Assembly (NCBI GenBank): GCA_029260025.1
Contig: JAJDDZ010000083.1
Coordinates: 1-37,844 of the forward strand
From: Phycisphaerae bacterium
GTDB taxonomy: Bacteria; Planctomycetota; Phycisphaerae; UBA1845
Direction of reading: 5' to 3'
DNA: 37,844 nt
The position numbers were made by a program, and so were the translations under genes. The notes under the pieces are model-generated. The model saw only the letters and a program-made list of their open reading frames with translations, was not told the DNA's origin and did no database searches. Each line of letters begins with the position of its first letter. Positions within the stretch are counted from its first letter, which is position 1. Positions 1-8,993 of this stretch are shown here, in pieces.

Positions 1-916
1 GCAGTTGATCGAGGAATACCGAGCTGGGTCGCGTAGCTGATATCGCCGGCTGAGCGAACAAGATCACGGGGCGATGGTTGTATCTCTGCCGGGTTCGCGT
101 TGTAGAAAGCATTGCCAAATATCAGCCACTGGTGCGATTGCAGCAAGGTTCGCCGATAATGGGGGTTGCCTGGTGGCCTTCAATTCGCGGATTCGTTTGG
201 GTGCGCGCCGGAACTTCGTATAGAGAATTTCAAAATGTGATGACAGATAGCACGGACTCACTTCTCGCAAGCAAACGCACGACCCAGCGTTGGCCCTCCG
301 CTCGATGGCAAGTAACCCGCAAATCTGACCATCCTGTGTGGAATACGAAGTTATCGTCGAGCAAACCGGTTGGCACATAGATTGCACAGCTTCATTCAAA
401 TATGGTTCACTTGCTTTTTGCGAGATGCTAGGCAAATTCTCAACAATGGAGCGCCTTATGTTTGAGAAAATCGCGTTCCTGGATCGCGTTTGTCTTCTCG
501 GAAACGGGGCGCATTCTTGCGACTTGCTATTGTTGAAGTTGGGAACAAACATCATGTAAGGCGCTGATCAGAGAGGGGTCTGTAGAGTTGCTGAGGGGGG
601 TAAAGATGGACAAGCCATCGTCTTATTTTCAATGGGCGCATTTTTTCTTTCTCTGCCCTTCAATGCGTTTGCTTCTGGGCCGGCGAAAGGTATCGGACGC
701 CTATCAAGATCGACGCGTATCGAGAAAGATCTCGTTATCGTACTCCGTCTCACCGACCACAGTTTCTATCGGATCAAGATGGCGCCTCAAGCCTGGCTTC
801 TTAGCAGTTTCACGAGATTTTTGTTCCGTCCTGTGGCGCGAGATGTGAGTTTTCTTGCGCCGGTTCGGTGTGATTAGTAGTTATCGAGTATGGGCTGGAG
901 GATGGAGGCTTATGGT
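1..916. other. Stretch without a recognisable gene
   Basis: Short open frames occur on both strands (the longest is a minus-strand frame over 64-555), but none has a convincing ribosome-binding site, a recognisable motif or planctomycete-like protein composition. They may be decayed genes. The last part, about 868-911, is the leader of the following octaheme gene and resembles the leader of its paralog at about 17978-18020. Confidence 0.5.
868..911 (+). promoter_or_regulatory. Leader of octaheme gene 1, conserved with that of its paralog
   Basis: The bases before this gene align with those before the paralog at 18025. Both have a GATTA-containing stretch, then GGGC, a purine-rich GGAG element, and the shared string ATGGAGGCTT. 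The GGAGG inside that string lies 8 bases before the chosen start in both genes, so it acts as ribosome-binding site and fixes the starts. No sigma-70 promoter is clear. The shared leader suggests duplication of the whole transcription unit. Confidence 0.5.
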
Positions 917-3235
917 ATGTGTTGTTTATCCTGGCTCACCGCGCGACATCGCAAAAGTTCGCAGCGCGACGAGAGTGTTCGATGCGTCAGCTCACCCTGC
1001 TTGCGGAGCATCTTTCTAGGCTTTTTTTCTCTAGCCGCAGCGGGCAGCGCAGCAGTGGCGCTTCCGGACCACGACTTCGATGATGATGGGTACGTCGGAG
1101 CTATTGACTCTGCCTATCTTTCGGCTTGTTTGTCTGTCTCCGGGCCAGGTCGAGGGCCACTGTTTGCCGAATGTGGTCTGGTTTTCGATGTCGACGACGA
1201 CAACGATGTCGATCTGGTCGATTTCGCTAGCCTGCAGCGGGCGAGAGGGCACCTTCCCATCCCACTACGAAACCTTCGAGGAGAACTGCTAACCGTAGAC
1301 TCTGTCCAACCTTTTAGTTCGCGTCAAACGTGCGGTCCATGCCATGATATCGATCACATCGCAAACGGGTTGGTTTTTCAAGAGGGCCGTACGGATGTCG
1401 ATGGCAATATTACGATGGTGGACGATTTCTACGAAGATGGTCGCTGGTGGGTCCGGGGGTCCGGAATGTATGGGCGTTGGTCTGGTGGTGGGGGAGGACT
1501 GAACAGGCAAACTGCGGGAAAAATGAACGCCCATGAGTCGGTCATGGACATGACCCCATTTTACTGGGCCGCGAACTGCGGAGGTTGTCACGCTGGCGGC
1601 GGCGGGATGGAGTTCGACCGAGATGGTGAGCTTCTCTGGGATGATGAGTTAGGGCTATTCGGGTATGAGGTATTAGGGAAAAATGCCAGTGACGTCTTGC
1701 TCGACGGCGACTACGCCTTTCTCAACGATTCGGATGCAACGGTCAGTCCGGCACGATGGGACCTAACAGGAGTCGCAGAGCCAGAGTGCCTTCACTGCCA
1801 TCGCCGAAATCGAGCGATGGATGGGCAGACTGATCTTCACCGTGAAAGACGGGCGAACGTTCTGGCAGCGATGACAGACCTGGTCGATGTAAGCGGCGAC
1901 CCTGTGCCGGCTTTCGCAAGCGCTGGAACCGGCGGGCAAGGTTGGTATTCCGTGATGGATCTCGCCGCTGACCCTCCAGTCATGCAAATCGACTACTCGG
2001 TCGGCGTGGCTGATGGTTCATTACAACTTGGGACCAGCGGGGAACTTGCCCTCTCTCCTGGTTTCCTAGTCGCACCGCCACGAGATCAGGCGTGTTGGGG
2101 CTGCCACCTGCCCGGGGGATTTCAAGGCAAGCGCGGGACCGTCTGGTTTGACGATCGGGATGTTCACTTCAAGAATTTTACGAACCGAAGTGATGATCAC
2201 CCCGGTAATGACATCGCCGACGAGCACGCAGCGACTTGCAGCGTATGTCATCCAAATGACCTGGATCATAACTTCGCCAAAGGCAACTCTCCTTATGCAC
2301 AGTTTCGAAACGATTTGGACTGGGCTGATTTCCGGTCTTGCCGAGAATGTCACCTGTACGACAGTTCCGTTCGACATCCCGATGCGCCGGAAGTGCTCGG
2401 CCCTGACGACTCGGTGGTCGTCCACCTCGCCGGCGACGGCACCAAGGGGCCTACCTCGATCTTGTCGTGCCAAGCGTGCCACGTTCCGTACCCATTGGAA
2501 CGGGCCAACCTCGTCACCGATCGCTCGCTCACCGGGACAGCCGTGACTTACATGACCGACGAATTCCTTTCAGCCAACTCACTCGACCCTATGGATGAGG
2601 ACAAGACGAAGTGGTACCCGGCGTTTCGGAAGAAAATGGATAGTGATGGCGTCGAGCGCTTCTTCCCGCAGAAAATGGAAGTCGCCATCTACTGGGCCAA
2701 TTGGGATCAGGCTGGAACTCAAGAGAATCTGACAGACGATACGATCCAGCCAGTTATCCTCTGGCGTCTTCGTCAAATCACGGGAAACAACCCGCTCCCT
2801 GAAGTTACTGATGACAACGGTGACGGTAAGCTCGAAGTGAATCGTCCCGCTGAAATCCTGGCCTATATGCAGGCGCTCAAAGGGAACGACAGCTACGGTC
2901 GTCAGGTTGCTAACAACCCTGTACTCGTGAAGGGGCGGAGAATCTGGTACGAGGACGCGACCTCACCTGATGGTGTTTCCAGTTTTAAGCATGAGGGTAC
3001 TGGCCTGCAGGTCGAGTCGTTTGAGATTTTTGGTCTCGATCACAATGTGCTTTCCGGAGGGGAAGCGTGGGGTTACAACGAGGCGCACCCTGAATTGGGT
3101 TGCTCCGACTGCCACCGGCCCGCCACCCATGATGCGCCGGTCATTGATCGATTGGTTTTGGTCGATCCGTGGGGTCCAGACGGACAGCCCGTCTACGAAA
3201 CCGTGCGAGAGATGACCGGACTAAACCCTCCATAA
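917..3235 (+). CDS. Exported octaheme c-type cytochrome with N-terminal dockerin-like EF-hand domain (paralog 1)
   Basis: This 772-residue protein probably carries out or relays a multi-electron redox reaction outside the cytoplasm; the substrate is unknown. It has a long charged N-terminus and a hydrophobic export segment (about residues 33-50). Two calcium-loop repeats follow (about 55-115; DFDDDGY and DVDDDNDVD), as in dockerin type I. Eight CxxCH heme motifs start at C139, C221, C291, C393, C441, C475, C518 and C729. None is CxxCK, so there is no tetrathionate-reductase-type lysine-ligated heme. The start at 917 was chosen over an in-frame ATG at 890 because GGAGG lies 8 bases upstream, as in the paralog at 18025. 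The paralog matches along its whole length, including the ending REMTGLNPP. A terminator follows, so the gene is probably monocistronic. Family membership (HAO-like, OTR-like or other) cannot be settled by eye. Confidence 0.85.
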   Translation: MCCLSWLTARHRKSSQRDESVRCVSSPCLRSIFLGFFSLAAAGSAAVALPDHDFDDDGYVGAIDSAYLSACLSVSGPGRGPLFAECGLVFDVDDDNDVDLVDFASLQRARGHLPIPLRNLRGELLTVDSVQPFSSRQTCGPCHDIDHIANGLVFQEGRTDVDGNITMVDDFYEDGRWWVRGSGMYGRWSGGGGGLNRQTAGKMNAHESVMDMTPFYWAANCGGCHAGGGGMEFDRDGELLWDDELGLFGYEVLGKNASDVLLDGDYAFLNDSDATVSPARWDLTGVAEPECLHCHRRNRAMDGQTDLHRERRANVLAAMTDLVDVSGDPVPAFASAGTGGQGWYSVMDLAADPPVMQIDYSVGVADGSLQLGTSGELALSPGFLVAPPRDQACWGCHLPGGFQGKRGTVWFDDRDVHFKNFTNRSDDHPGNDIADEHAATCSVCHPNDLDHNFAKGNSPYAQFRNDLDWADFRSCRECHLYDSSVRHPDAPEVLGPDDSVVVHLAGDGTKGPTSILSCQACHVPYPLERANLVTDRSLTGTAVTYMTDEFLSANSLDPMDEDKTKWYPAFRKKMDSDGVERFFPQKMEVAIYWANWDQAGTQENLTDDTIQPVILWRLRQITGNNPLPEVTDDNGDGKLEVNRPAEILAYMQALKGNDSYGRQVANNPVLVKGRRIWYEDATSPDGVSSFKHEGTGLQVESFEIFGLDHNVLSGGEAWGYNEAHPELGCSDCHRPATHDAPVIDRLVLVDPWGPDGQPVYETVREMTGLNPP

Positions 3236-3282
3236 ACTTTGATCGAATATTCGTCCGAGTTTCAGTCGATGCATGAAGATCC

Positions 3283-3315
3283 ACGCGCCGCCCGTTTCTG
3301 GGCGGCGTGTTCTTT
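3283..3315 (+). terminator. Intrinsic terminator after octaheme gene 1
   Basis: An 11-bp GC-rich stem (3283-3293 with 3300-3310, one G-T pair) closes a 6-base loop and is followed by a short T-rich run (TTCTTT). It begins 47 bases after the stop codon. The weak T tract lowers certainty about efficiency. Confidence 0.7.
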
Positions 3316-4068
3316 CGCCGTGCTAATCACCATGACATTCTGGACTTTTCTGTACGTAACATCGGCGCGTCTGGTCTAGCTGACGTCTCGAATCGGGGGC
3401 ATCGGCTAGACTTTCGTCCTAAGGGGGAGACGTATCTCCGATACACGCCATTACGCCGTTGTGCCGGACGGGGAGTTGATTTTCCTGGCGGGCTGTTCGC
3501 GATAGATCATTCCGTCGATTCGCGCTCTATGTGTAAACGGCATGCAAGTTGGGCAGGTCCTTGCCCGTTTTGCTTCCTTCCGGAATTGACGTGCCCGTAG
3601 GGTTCAAAAAAACGAATGCGCGTAACTGGCCATGCTCCAACGACTTAGGGCCTATCGTTTTCGTTGTAGTCTAAGCGAATGAGCGCACCTCAAGCATTTC
3701 AATTGCTCCTCGTATGCTTGGCTGGTTGACCCAGCCCGCTATGCAAACTCAGAGCAGCCGCGATGCTCGAATCCCATTGGTGCGATTATTCTAAGAGAAG
3801 ACGATTGTCCGTAAGTCGTTGTGGTCTAGAGAGTAACGCGCATTCGCATTTTGGATACTATGGGGTGTCGCCCGGATTTTTTGATTGCATCCTAGCTTGC
3901 AATCTGCTAGCATCGGCTGGCGAGCTTGGGAATTTAGGGAGACACAGGGATGCGTCGCTCGTTTCCATAGCTTCGCCTGCGATAACCAGGCGTGGATGAT
4001 TCATCGGAGGAGGTGAGCTGCGGGCGTGCTCGGAAGACGAGGGCGACGCGCAGCCGGGAGAGATTGAT
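3316..4068. other. Intergenic stretch holding a decayed insertion-sequence copy
   Basis: No intact gene is visible. A transposase N-terminal remnant lies at 3679-3800. Two short segments, 3339-3365 and 3522-3550, match segments at 6226-6251 and 6416-6445 in similar order and spacing before the second transposase remnant. The last 50 bases are the leader of the gene at 4069. Confidence 0.5.
3679..3800 (+). pseudogene. Decayed transposase N-terminus (copy 1)
   Basis: Reading from the ATG at 3679 gives MSAPQAFQLLLVCLAG and then a TGA at 3727, where the second remnant (6614) has the Trp codon of its AGWMNRHQ motif. After the stop only scattered similarity can be followed. It resembles the start of integrase-core (DDE) transposases common in planctomycetes, known to me as the QLLL..LAGW(M/L)N..Q pattern. 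It is far too short and broken to function. Confidence 0.5.
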
Positions 4069-4758
4069 ATGTGCAAGAGGCGCTTCCTGTCCTTGGGTTT
4101 TCTTTCTGCGATTCTGGCGTGTGCTCCGGCAGCCGCCGAAATCGTTGAATTCACCTTCGAAGGTTCGATTCAATTTGTGGTCGGGAACTTCAGCGCCCCG
4201 CTCAACGGACTCGCAGCGGGCCATACCTACGAGTTCAAGGTCGCCTTCGACTCGAATACCGTCGATCAAGATGCGAGCCCGACACTGGGTCAGTACTTCG
4301 ACCCCGTCCAAACCTACGAGATCACGACGAACACGGCTGCGCTAGCGGGTGTGCCGTCCCTATCATTTATGGCGGTTGATGACGAAACCGTACCGGGTCA
4401 AGAGTCCTTCGAGGTGGGCATTGGGGTGATCGCGTTCATCCTTGGCGGACAAGTCGGGCTCCCAGCCGGGACGCTCTCATCAGACGCACTCCCGACAACG
4501 CTAGAGCTTTCGGACCTGTCCGGGTTTCAATTCACCGTGTTTGATACGCTCACTGAAGCCTCCGCGATTGGAAACCTCACGGCGTTTTCCGATGGCAGCG
4601 AGGAAGTGCCTCCGGGTGGGACGAGCGGAGAAGGTCCACAGCCTGCACCCGCGGTATCGAGTTGGGCAATGATCATCCTGACGGTACTGCTCTCGGCGGG
4701 TATTGCGATCCGGTTCGGCAAGCATCAGCGCAACGCGGCTAGCCACACGTCACCGTAA
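4069..4758 (+). CDS. Exported protein with IPTL-CTERM-like C-terminal anchor
   Basis: This 229-residue protein has a clear signal peptide (residues 1-23, ending AAA) and a soluble, Thr/Asp/Glu-rich beta-type body of unknown fold. Its tail reads PAPAVSSWAMIILTVLLSAG, then basic residues (RFGKHQR). A short proline-containing motif with S-W, a hydrophobic helix and a basic end is the layout of IPTL-CTERM/PEP-CTERM sorting signals, which are cut by exosortase-like enzymes in Gram-negative bacteria. The start ATG has GGGAG 8 bases upstream. It converges with the gene at 4800, with 41 bases between them and no clear terminator. No enzyme motif is seen; a surface or matrix role is inferred from the tail. 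Confidence 0.75.
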   Translation: MCKRRFLSLGFLSAILACAPAAAEIVEFTFEGSIQFVVGNFSAPLNGLAAGHTYEFKVAFDSNTVDQDASPTLGQYFDPVQTYEITTNTAALAGVPSLSFMAVDDETVPGQESFEVGIGVIAFILGGQVGLPAGTLSSDALPTTLELSDLSGFQFTVFDTLTEASAIGNLTAFSDGSEEVPPGGTSGEGPQPAPAVSSWAMIILTVLLSAGIAIRFGKHQRNAASHTSP

Positions 4759-4799
4759 TCCGTCCTGCGTCAAGCTGCGATCGGCTTTTGGCGTCGGAC

Positions 4800-5921
4800 C
4801 TACTCAACAAGCATCAGCGGAAGCGATGCGCACACTTTCCATAGGAGGTTCGACAGTTCGCCCGCGTCCACGGTCTTATGGAACGTCCCGCCGCCCCTGA
4901 TCAGGCTCTCTAGGAAGACAGCGTCTTCATCCGGTGTCGCAGATGTTCCTGCATAGTAGATGGAGAAAACCGAAATGCCAGCGGCGTCGGCGGCATTTGC
5001 TGACGCAACTGCTTGGGCGCGAAGGCCAGCGTCGTCCGGGACGGGGGCCCAGGCAGTCGATTGCGGCTTACCGTCGCTAACGATCACAATGGCCTTTCCA
5101 ATCTCCGGATCGCTGGTGGAGTTTTGCAGGGCGTTGATCGCAACGTCCAATCCCGCCGCGATGTCAGTTCCCGTTTTGCAAGGGAGTTTGCTTCCGCAGA
5201 ACCACCAGCAGCATGGTCCCAAGTTGTCGATTGCTGTCATCAACTGGTTGAAGCCAAATTCGAGCGACTGCAGCGGGACGGTCAGCTGCGCGGACCCCGT
5301 ATAGGTCACAAAACCCAGTTGCGACGCGTTGTCCGTGTGGTCCTTAAGGCACTGTACGAGACTTCGGTCGGCTTCCTTTGCGAGGTCCAGCGTGTCGGTA
5401 AACGACCCGCTCTTATCTTGGACGATCACAACATCCCACGCCTCTGCGGTTCCGAACTGGGCGGTTGCCGATGCGGAAACATCGGCATTCGTTTTGCCGA
5501 AGATCCCGGCAAAGAACAGCGGAACAGCGTTCCCTGTGCCCTCGCTTAGTCTGGCCGTGACCCTGCATGCGTCAGCAAAGGCCTCATCGTCGCCAGTTAG
5601 CTTGGTGAATACTCGCGTGTTCGGGTCCCATGAGCCCAATTCAACGTCGTTGCTTTTTATGTCAGTGGCTCCGGCCGCCGTATCGTTGAGATTCCCGAAA
5701 GATTTCGCTCGTGTCACGACCTCGCCGGGGCTCACCACGATTGCGCTCGCGCCGGCGAGCGCCGCGGAATCGACGGTTCGTTGCAAGTCACCCCTGACGT
5801 TATAGAGGTATCCAACGTCGACCGTCAGTGCCGCGAAGCCGACGACGGCGACGATGGTGATCGCAACGAGAACAGCAACGGTCGCGCGTCGTCTGTTATA
5901 AAGAGTTGTTTTCGGTGACAT
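4800..5921 (-). CDS. TadG-like membrane-anchored von Willebrand factor A protein
   Basis: This 373-residue protein starts with basic residues, then one transmembrane segment (about 11-32), and then the DVGYLYNVRGDLQRTVDSAALAGA pattern (quoted in part) of TadE/TadG-type Flp-pilus assembly proteins. A von Willebrand factor A domain follows (about 160-373). Its metal-ion site is visible as DKSGS (about 166-170), a downstream T in GTD, and SDG. The start at 5921 was chosen over an upstream in-frame start at 5963 because a GGGGGAG element precedes it. A loop with CCWWFCGSKLPC (about 237-248) sits just before the threonine of the metal site and is unusual. No other tad genes are nearby. The likely role is an outer-surface adhesion or pilus-associated protein. 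Confidence 0.8.
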   Translation of the reverse strand: MSPKTTLYNRRRATVAVLVAITIVAVVGFAALTVDVGYLYNVRGDLQRTVDSAALAGASAIVVSPGEVVTRAKSFGNLNDTAAGATDIKSNDVELGSWDPNTRVFTKLTGDDEAFADACRVTARLSEGTGNAVPLFFAGIFGKTNADVSASATAQFGTAEAWDVVIVQDKSGSFTDTLDLAKEADRSLVQCLKDHTDNASQLGFVTYTGSAQLTVPLQSLEFGFNQLMTAIDNLGPCCWWFCGSKLPCKTGTDIAAGLDVAINALQNSTSDPEIGKAIVIVSDGKPQSTAWAPVPDDAGLRAQAVASANAADAAGISVFSIYYAGTSATPDEDAVFLESLIRGGGTFHKTVDAGELSNLLWKVCASLPLMLVE

Positions 5922-6613
5922 GTTCTTTCTCCCCCCCACCCCGGAATGACTAGGACGCGTCATAATCCCATAGTGCCAGATACAGAGTAAGTTTCATGTT
6001 AAACCGCGGCAACCGAGACTTGCGACGCGAGCCTGCTGGAGATGATCCAGGCCAGTATATGCTCCATCCACGAAGGCCCGAGAAACAATACAATGTGTCG
6101 TTGTGCGGACACAGGCGGCGATGTGACGCTTTCGCCGCAATTACCGGGCGGCAATGTTTGCGGCCGGATAACACGAATTGTATCTTGAACATGAGAAAAC
6201 CTCGCAATGCTATTTGCCAAGAAGTTTTGGACTCTTCTGTACGAACCATCGTCACCTAAGAATGTTGCGGTCTCATAATTCTTGAAGTTGGACTCGACAC
6301 AGATATGTCAACGAGCAAAGTTGGTCATCGTTTAGTAAGAGGCCAATGTGCCGCGAGTCTCTATGCAGTATTGGCGTTTCTGAGAAGCAACACTTACCAG
6401 ATTTGATCTACGATGCGGCGTCTATGTAAGCGGCATGTAAGATTGACACGTCGTTGATCGGTTCACTTCCATCCGAGCCTCGCGAGCGGCTAGCTTTGCG
6501 GACTAGAGTTTCACTGGGATTCGAACCCCCGTAGTGTCCAAAAACTCGCCCGAACGTCGGTGATTACTTTGCAAGGTATTACAACCGACGAATTAGCGTG
6601 CTAGAATTTGGCC
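5922..6613. other. Intergenic stretch with insertion-sequence remnant upstream region
   Basis: No gene is recognised. It contains segments 6226-6251 and 6416-6445, which match 3339-3365 and 3522-3550 and probably belong to the same decayed insertion sequence. A degenerate tRNA T-arm-like string near 6513-6534 (minus orientation) does not pair properly. Confidence 0.5.
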
Positions 6614-6773
6614 ATGAACCCAATTCAATCATGGCAGCTTCTTCTCTTGGCCGTTGCTGGCTGGATGAACCGGCATCAACGAGACGTCATCGACTAATTC
6701 CGGGAGGAGAACTCGGTTCTTAAGCCCAAGTCCCAATGCAAGCGGATTCGATTCATGGACGATGAGCGCCGTG
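6614..6773 (+). pseudogene. Decayed integrase-core transposase N-terminus (copy 2)
   Basis: Translation from 6614 gives MNPIQSWQLLLLAVAGWM, NRHQRDVID, a TAA stop at 6695, and then in the same frame FREENSVLK and KRIRFMDDERR. This matches the N-terminal coiled region (DVI-Y-REEN-VLK, then KR-RF-DDERR) that I know from planctomycete integrase-core transposases. The TAA sits where a tyrosine codon is expected. The frame loses similarity after about 6773 and no catalytic domain follows. It is a truncated remnant, related to copy 1 at 3679. Confidence 0.65.
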
Positions 6774-6972
6774 CTATTCGTGCAGACATTTTGGATTTTT
6801 GTGCGCGAGTCCTCGTCGCTCTGCCGTTCGTTTGAAGTAGTCCGTTGGCGAATCCAGTGTCATCGAGTCTTTAAGGCCAGCGTAGCGCCACCGAAGCACA
6901 TTCCAAAACCGCCCATCTTCGCGCTTGAAACGCCGTTCTTGACGCCATAGTGCCGGATTGAGATGATGACCT
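6774..6972. other. Short spacer between transposase remnant and tRNA fragment
   Basis: No gene or 5' tRNA half is visible. The bases where the 5' acceptor strand and D-arm of tRNA-Val should lie (about 6947-6972) do not pair with the 3' half. Confidence 0.4.
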
Positions 6973-7019
6973 CCTGCCTTACACGCAGGGGGTCACAGGT
7001 TCGAGTCCTGTGTTGCCCA
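6973..7019 (+). pseudogene. 3' half of tRNA-Val (anticodon TAC), possible attachment site
   Basis: The anticodon arm is perfect: stem 6973-6977 with 6985-6989, loop CTTACAC, anticodon TAC. It is followed by a 5-base variable loop and a perfect T-arm (stem 6995-6999 with 7007-7011, loop TTCGAGT). The 3' acceptor strand GTTGCCC and discriminator A are at 7012-7019. The 5' acceptor strand (GGGCAAC expected) and D-arm are absent. Site-specific integrases that target tRNA genes commonly leave a 3'-half duplicate at the far end of an island, so this looks like such an att remnant. It is unlikely to yield a working tRNA. Confidence 0.65.
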
Positions 7020-7319
7020 GTTTCGTAAGCCCCATACACGCCAGAGACTTTCAACCCCCTTGGCCGCTCCATTCGATCGCGCTACACTCCCCCCCAAAAA
7101 CCGTTTTGACACGCAATTGACACCCAGACAACGCCCGTTGGTTTCAATCCAGCACACGCATCAGGAACGTCATAGGCGGGGAGCGGAATTCCAGATCGAT
7201 TTCCGTGTATTGTCGTTCCGCCTCCTTTGAACTCCGAGGACAGCATAGCAGCTTTGAGGGCAACGCTTTGCGAATAAGCGAGCGTAGCGCAAGAATCGCT
7301 GAGCCACTACGACGATTTA
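7020..7319. other. Stretch without a gene downstream of the tRNA fragment
   Basis: No open frame with a recognisable product and no clear terminator were seen. A C-run and a repeated GACAC string (about 7090-7130) are the only notable composition. Confidence 0.4.
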
Positions 7320-8993
7320 TTACTTGAATGAACTCGTGAATAGGTTCTGGAACGAAGCAAAATCGCGTAGGTCTGCATGCCCATTGGCATCGAAGTCGAA
7401 TGGGCTACATGCTCCTTCCAAAGGTGCCGCTGGTCCAATCGCACACACGGCGAACTCGACGAGCTCCACAAGGTCAATATCGCCGTCCGAATCCCAATCA
7501 CCTGTCCACACATGCAAGGTCACGTCATCAATTTCGTTCGTTGTAGGGATCGTTGCGAGCAGCATCTCGTTCATCGATCGATCCAGATAATTTCGGAACA
7601 CACTGTCCGGATTGCCGGGGTCTTGCTTGGTGCTCCAGGTGCTCGGCTCGTAACCGTTGGCGATGATTTGTGGGATCAAAATGTTGTGCGCAGCCCACAT
7701 GTCCAGTGCGACGGGGTCGGTTGAGGCGGCGAGTTGATTTGTGAAGCTTGCGTTATCATACCAAGCGGCTGGCCCGAAACCGGGGCGAGCGAGAATCCAT
7801 ATTGCGTCGAGAATCGTCAGGTCGGGCATTCGTACGTCAGCGAGGATCGTTCCCATTCCTCCGCGACCGACGCCGTTGTGCGAATCGGTGCTGAGCTGTC
7901 GGGTGACGACCCCCATGAAGTTCTTGACACTTGCAGTTATGCCGTAAATTGCATGCGTCTTGAGAACCGGCATGTTGATCACGGCGAGTTTCTTAATGTC
8001 ATAGAGCGCAAGATCCGGATCCCATACGCCGTACTTGTAGCTGATGAACGTTCCGTGAACGGTTTGAAACTTCGGATAAGACGTGCGGATGCTCGTTTGG
8101 GGATCGAGTGATGTCCCGACTACATATCCGTCCCGGTGGTCGCCCAAATCGTACTCCACCACGGGGATCTCATTGATTCCGTCCCAAAGGCGTGCCGAGA
8201 CGCGCCAACCTTCATCGGCGAAGTCGGCGACAACATCGGTAATGGATTGAGTTACATCTTCGGCGTTGCTGTCCGCTCTATCGAGATAGCCATACCCCTG
8301 CCCGTTGTCGGCGACTACGATTTCGCCGACGAATCCGTCTGGATGCTCGACGATATTTCGTATGACGCCGCGTACGACATCTGTGTTTGTTCCGCCTCGT
8401 TCGGGCCATTGCGCGTTGATCTTTAAGAGCACGACCCCATCCGTTTCGATGAGCCCTTCTGGTCCTGAGGTTAGGTTTGTCCCTGTCGACCTGTGCAACT
8501 TGAACCCCTTGACTCCCATCAGTGTTACAAGATCGTCCACGCCGCCGAACGTATGGGGATTTGCGCCTCGCGCTTGGCGAACGAAATAGAGGTCTGGGTG
8601 ATGACCTTGAGGGGGAGACATTCGCTGCACTACTGGTTCGAGGTCGAAGGATGCCGAGGCCCAGAGAGCAAGAATCAACGAGCCACACAGTCCGCCGATA
8701 AGTTTTCCCCAACGAGATCGCAATCGCTTCACCGCGCCAGCGCGAGAAGCGATTATCAGCACTACAAATGGTCCAGCAAAGGTTGTCAGCGCCAAGGCGA
8801 GTGCCGACTGCTGGCAGGGGTAACTTACACGACTTGGTTTCGTTCCTGTACGAAAAAGCACCCAGAGGAGGGCGGCGAATCCGAGGAGGATTCCCCAGAT
8901 GCCTCGGCGGTGACTGCGAGGGCGCGGACTCGCCCCACGGCACTGGCCCGGGGGCTTCTTTCGGCAAGACTTCTTGTGTGTATCGTGGTCCAT
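7320..8993 (-). CDS. Membrane-anchored DUF362 protein with C-terminal dockerin-like domain
   Basis: This 557-residue protein has a basic N-terminus and three hydrophobic segments (about 31-50, 65-88 and 97-115). A DUF362-type domain follows (about 130-470), with the pattern GVVLLKIN, VINMPVLKTHAIYGIT, SVKNFMGVV and DPVALDMWAA. Its end has paired calcium loops (DWDSDGDID, DFDANGHAD; about 500-553), as in dockerin type I. DUF362 domains are linked to ferredoxin-like and radical-SAM contexts, but the reaction is not established. Start and stop overlap the ridA-like gene upstream (ATGA, 4 bases), so the two are translationally coupled. A membrane-tethered domain acting outside the cytoplasm is inferred from the anchor and dockerin. 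Confidence 0.75.
   Translation of the reverse strand: MDHDTHKKSCRKKPPGQCRGASPRPRSHRRGIWGILLGFAALLWVLFRTGTKPSRVSYPCQQSALALALTTFAGPFVVLIIASRAGAVKRLRSRWGKLIGGLCGSLILALWASASFDLEPVVQRMSPPQGHHPDLYFVRQARGANPHTFGGVDDLVTLMGVKGFKLHRSTGTNLTSGPEGLIETDGVVLLKINAQWPERGGTNTDVVRGVIRNIVEHPDGFVGEIVVADNGQGYGYLDRADSNAEDVTQSITDVVADFADEGWRVSARLWDGINEIPVVEYDLGDHRDGYVVGTSLDPQTSIRTSYPKFQTVHGTFISYKYGVWDPDLALYDIKKLAVINMPVLKTHAIYGITASVKNFMGVVTRQLSTDSHNGVGRGGMGTILADVRMPDLTILDAIWILARPGFGPAAWYDNASFTNQLAASTDPVALDMWAAHNILIPQIIANGYEPSTWSTKQDPGNPDSVFRNYLDRSMNEMLLATIPTTNEIDDVTLHVWTGDWDSDGDIDLVELVEFAVCAIGPAAPLEGACSPFDFDANGHADLRDFASFQNLFTSSFK

Noticed and set aside
64-555. Minus-strand open frame of 163 residues
   Set aside because: It has no recognisable motif or ribosome-binding site, and its composition is unlike that of the neighbouring genes. 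Overlapping frames on the other strand are equally open.
6513-6534. tRNA T-arm-like string on the minus strand (GGGTTCGAATCCC type)
   Set aside because: Only three stem pairs form and no acceptor or anticodon arm is present, so it is not called a tRNA.
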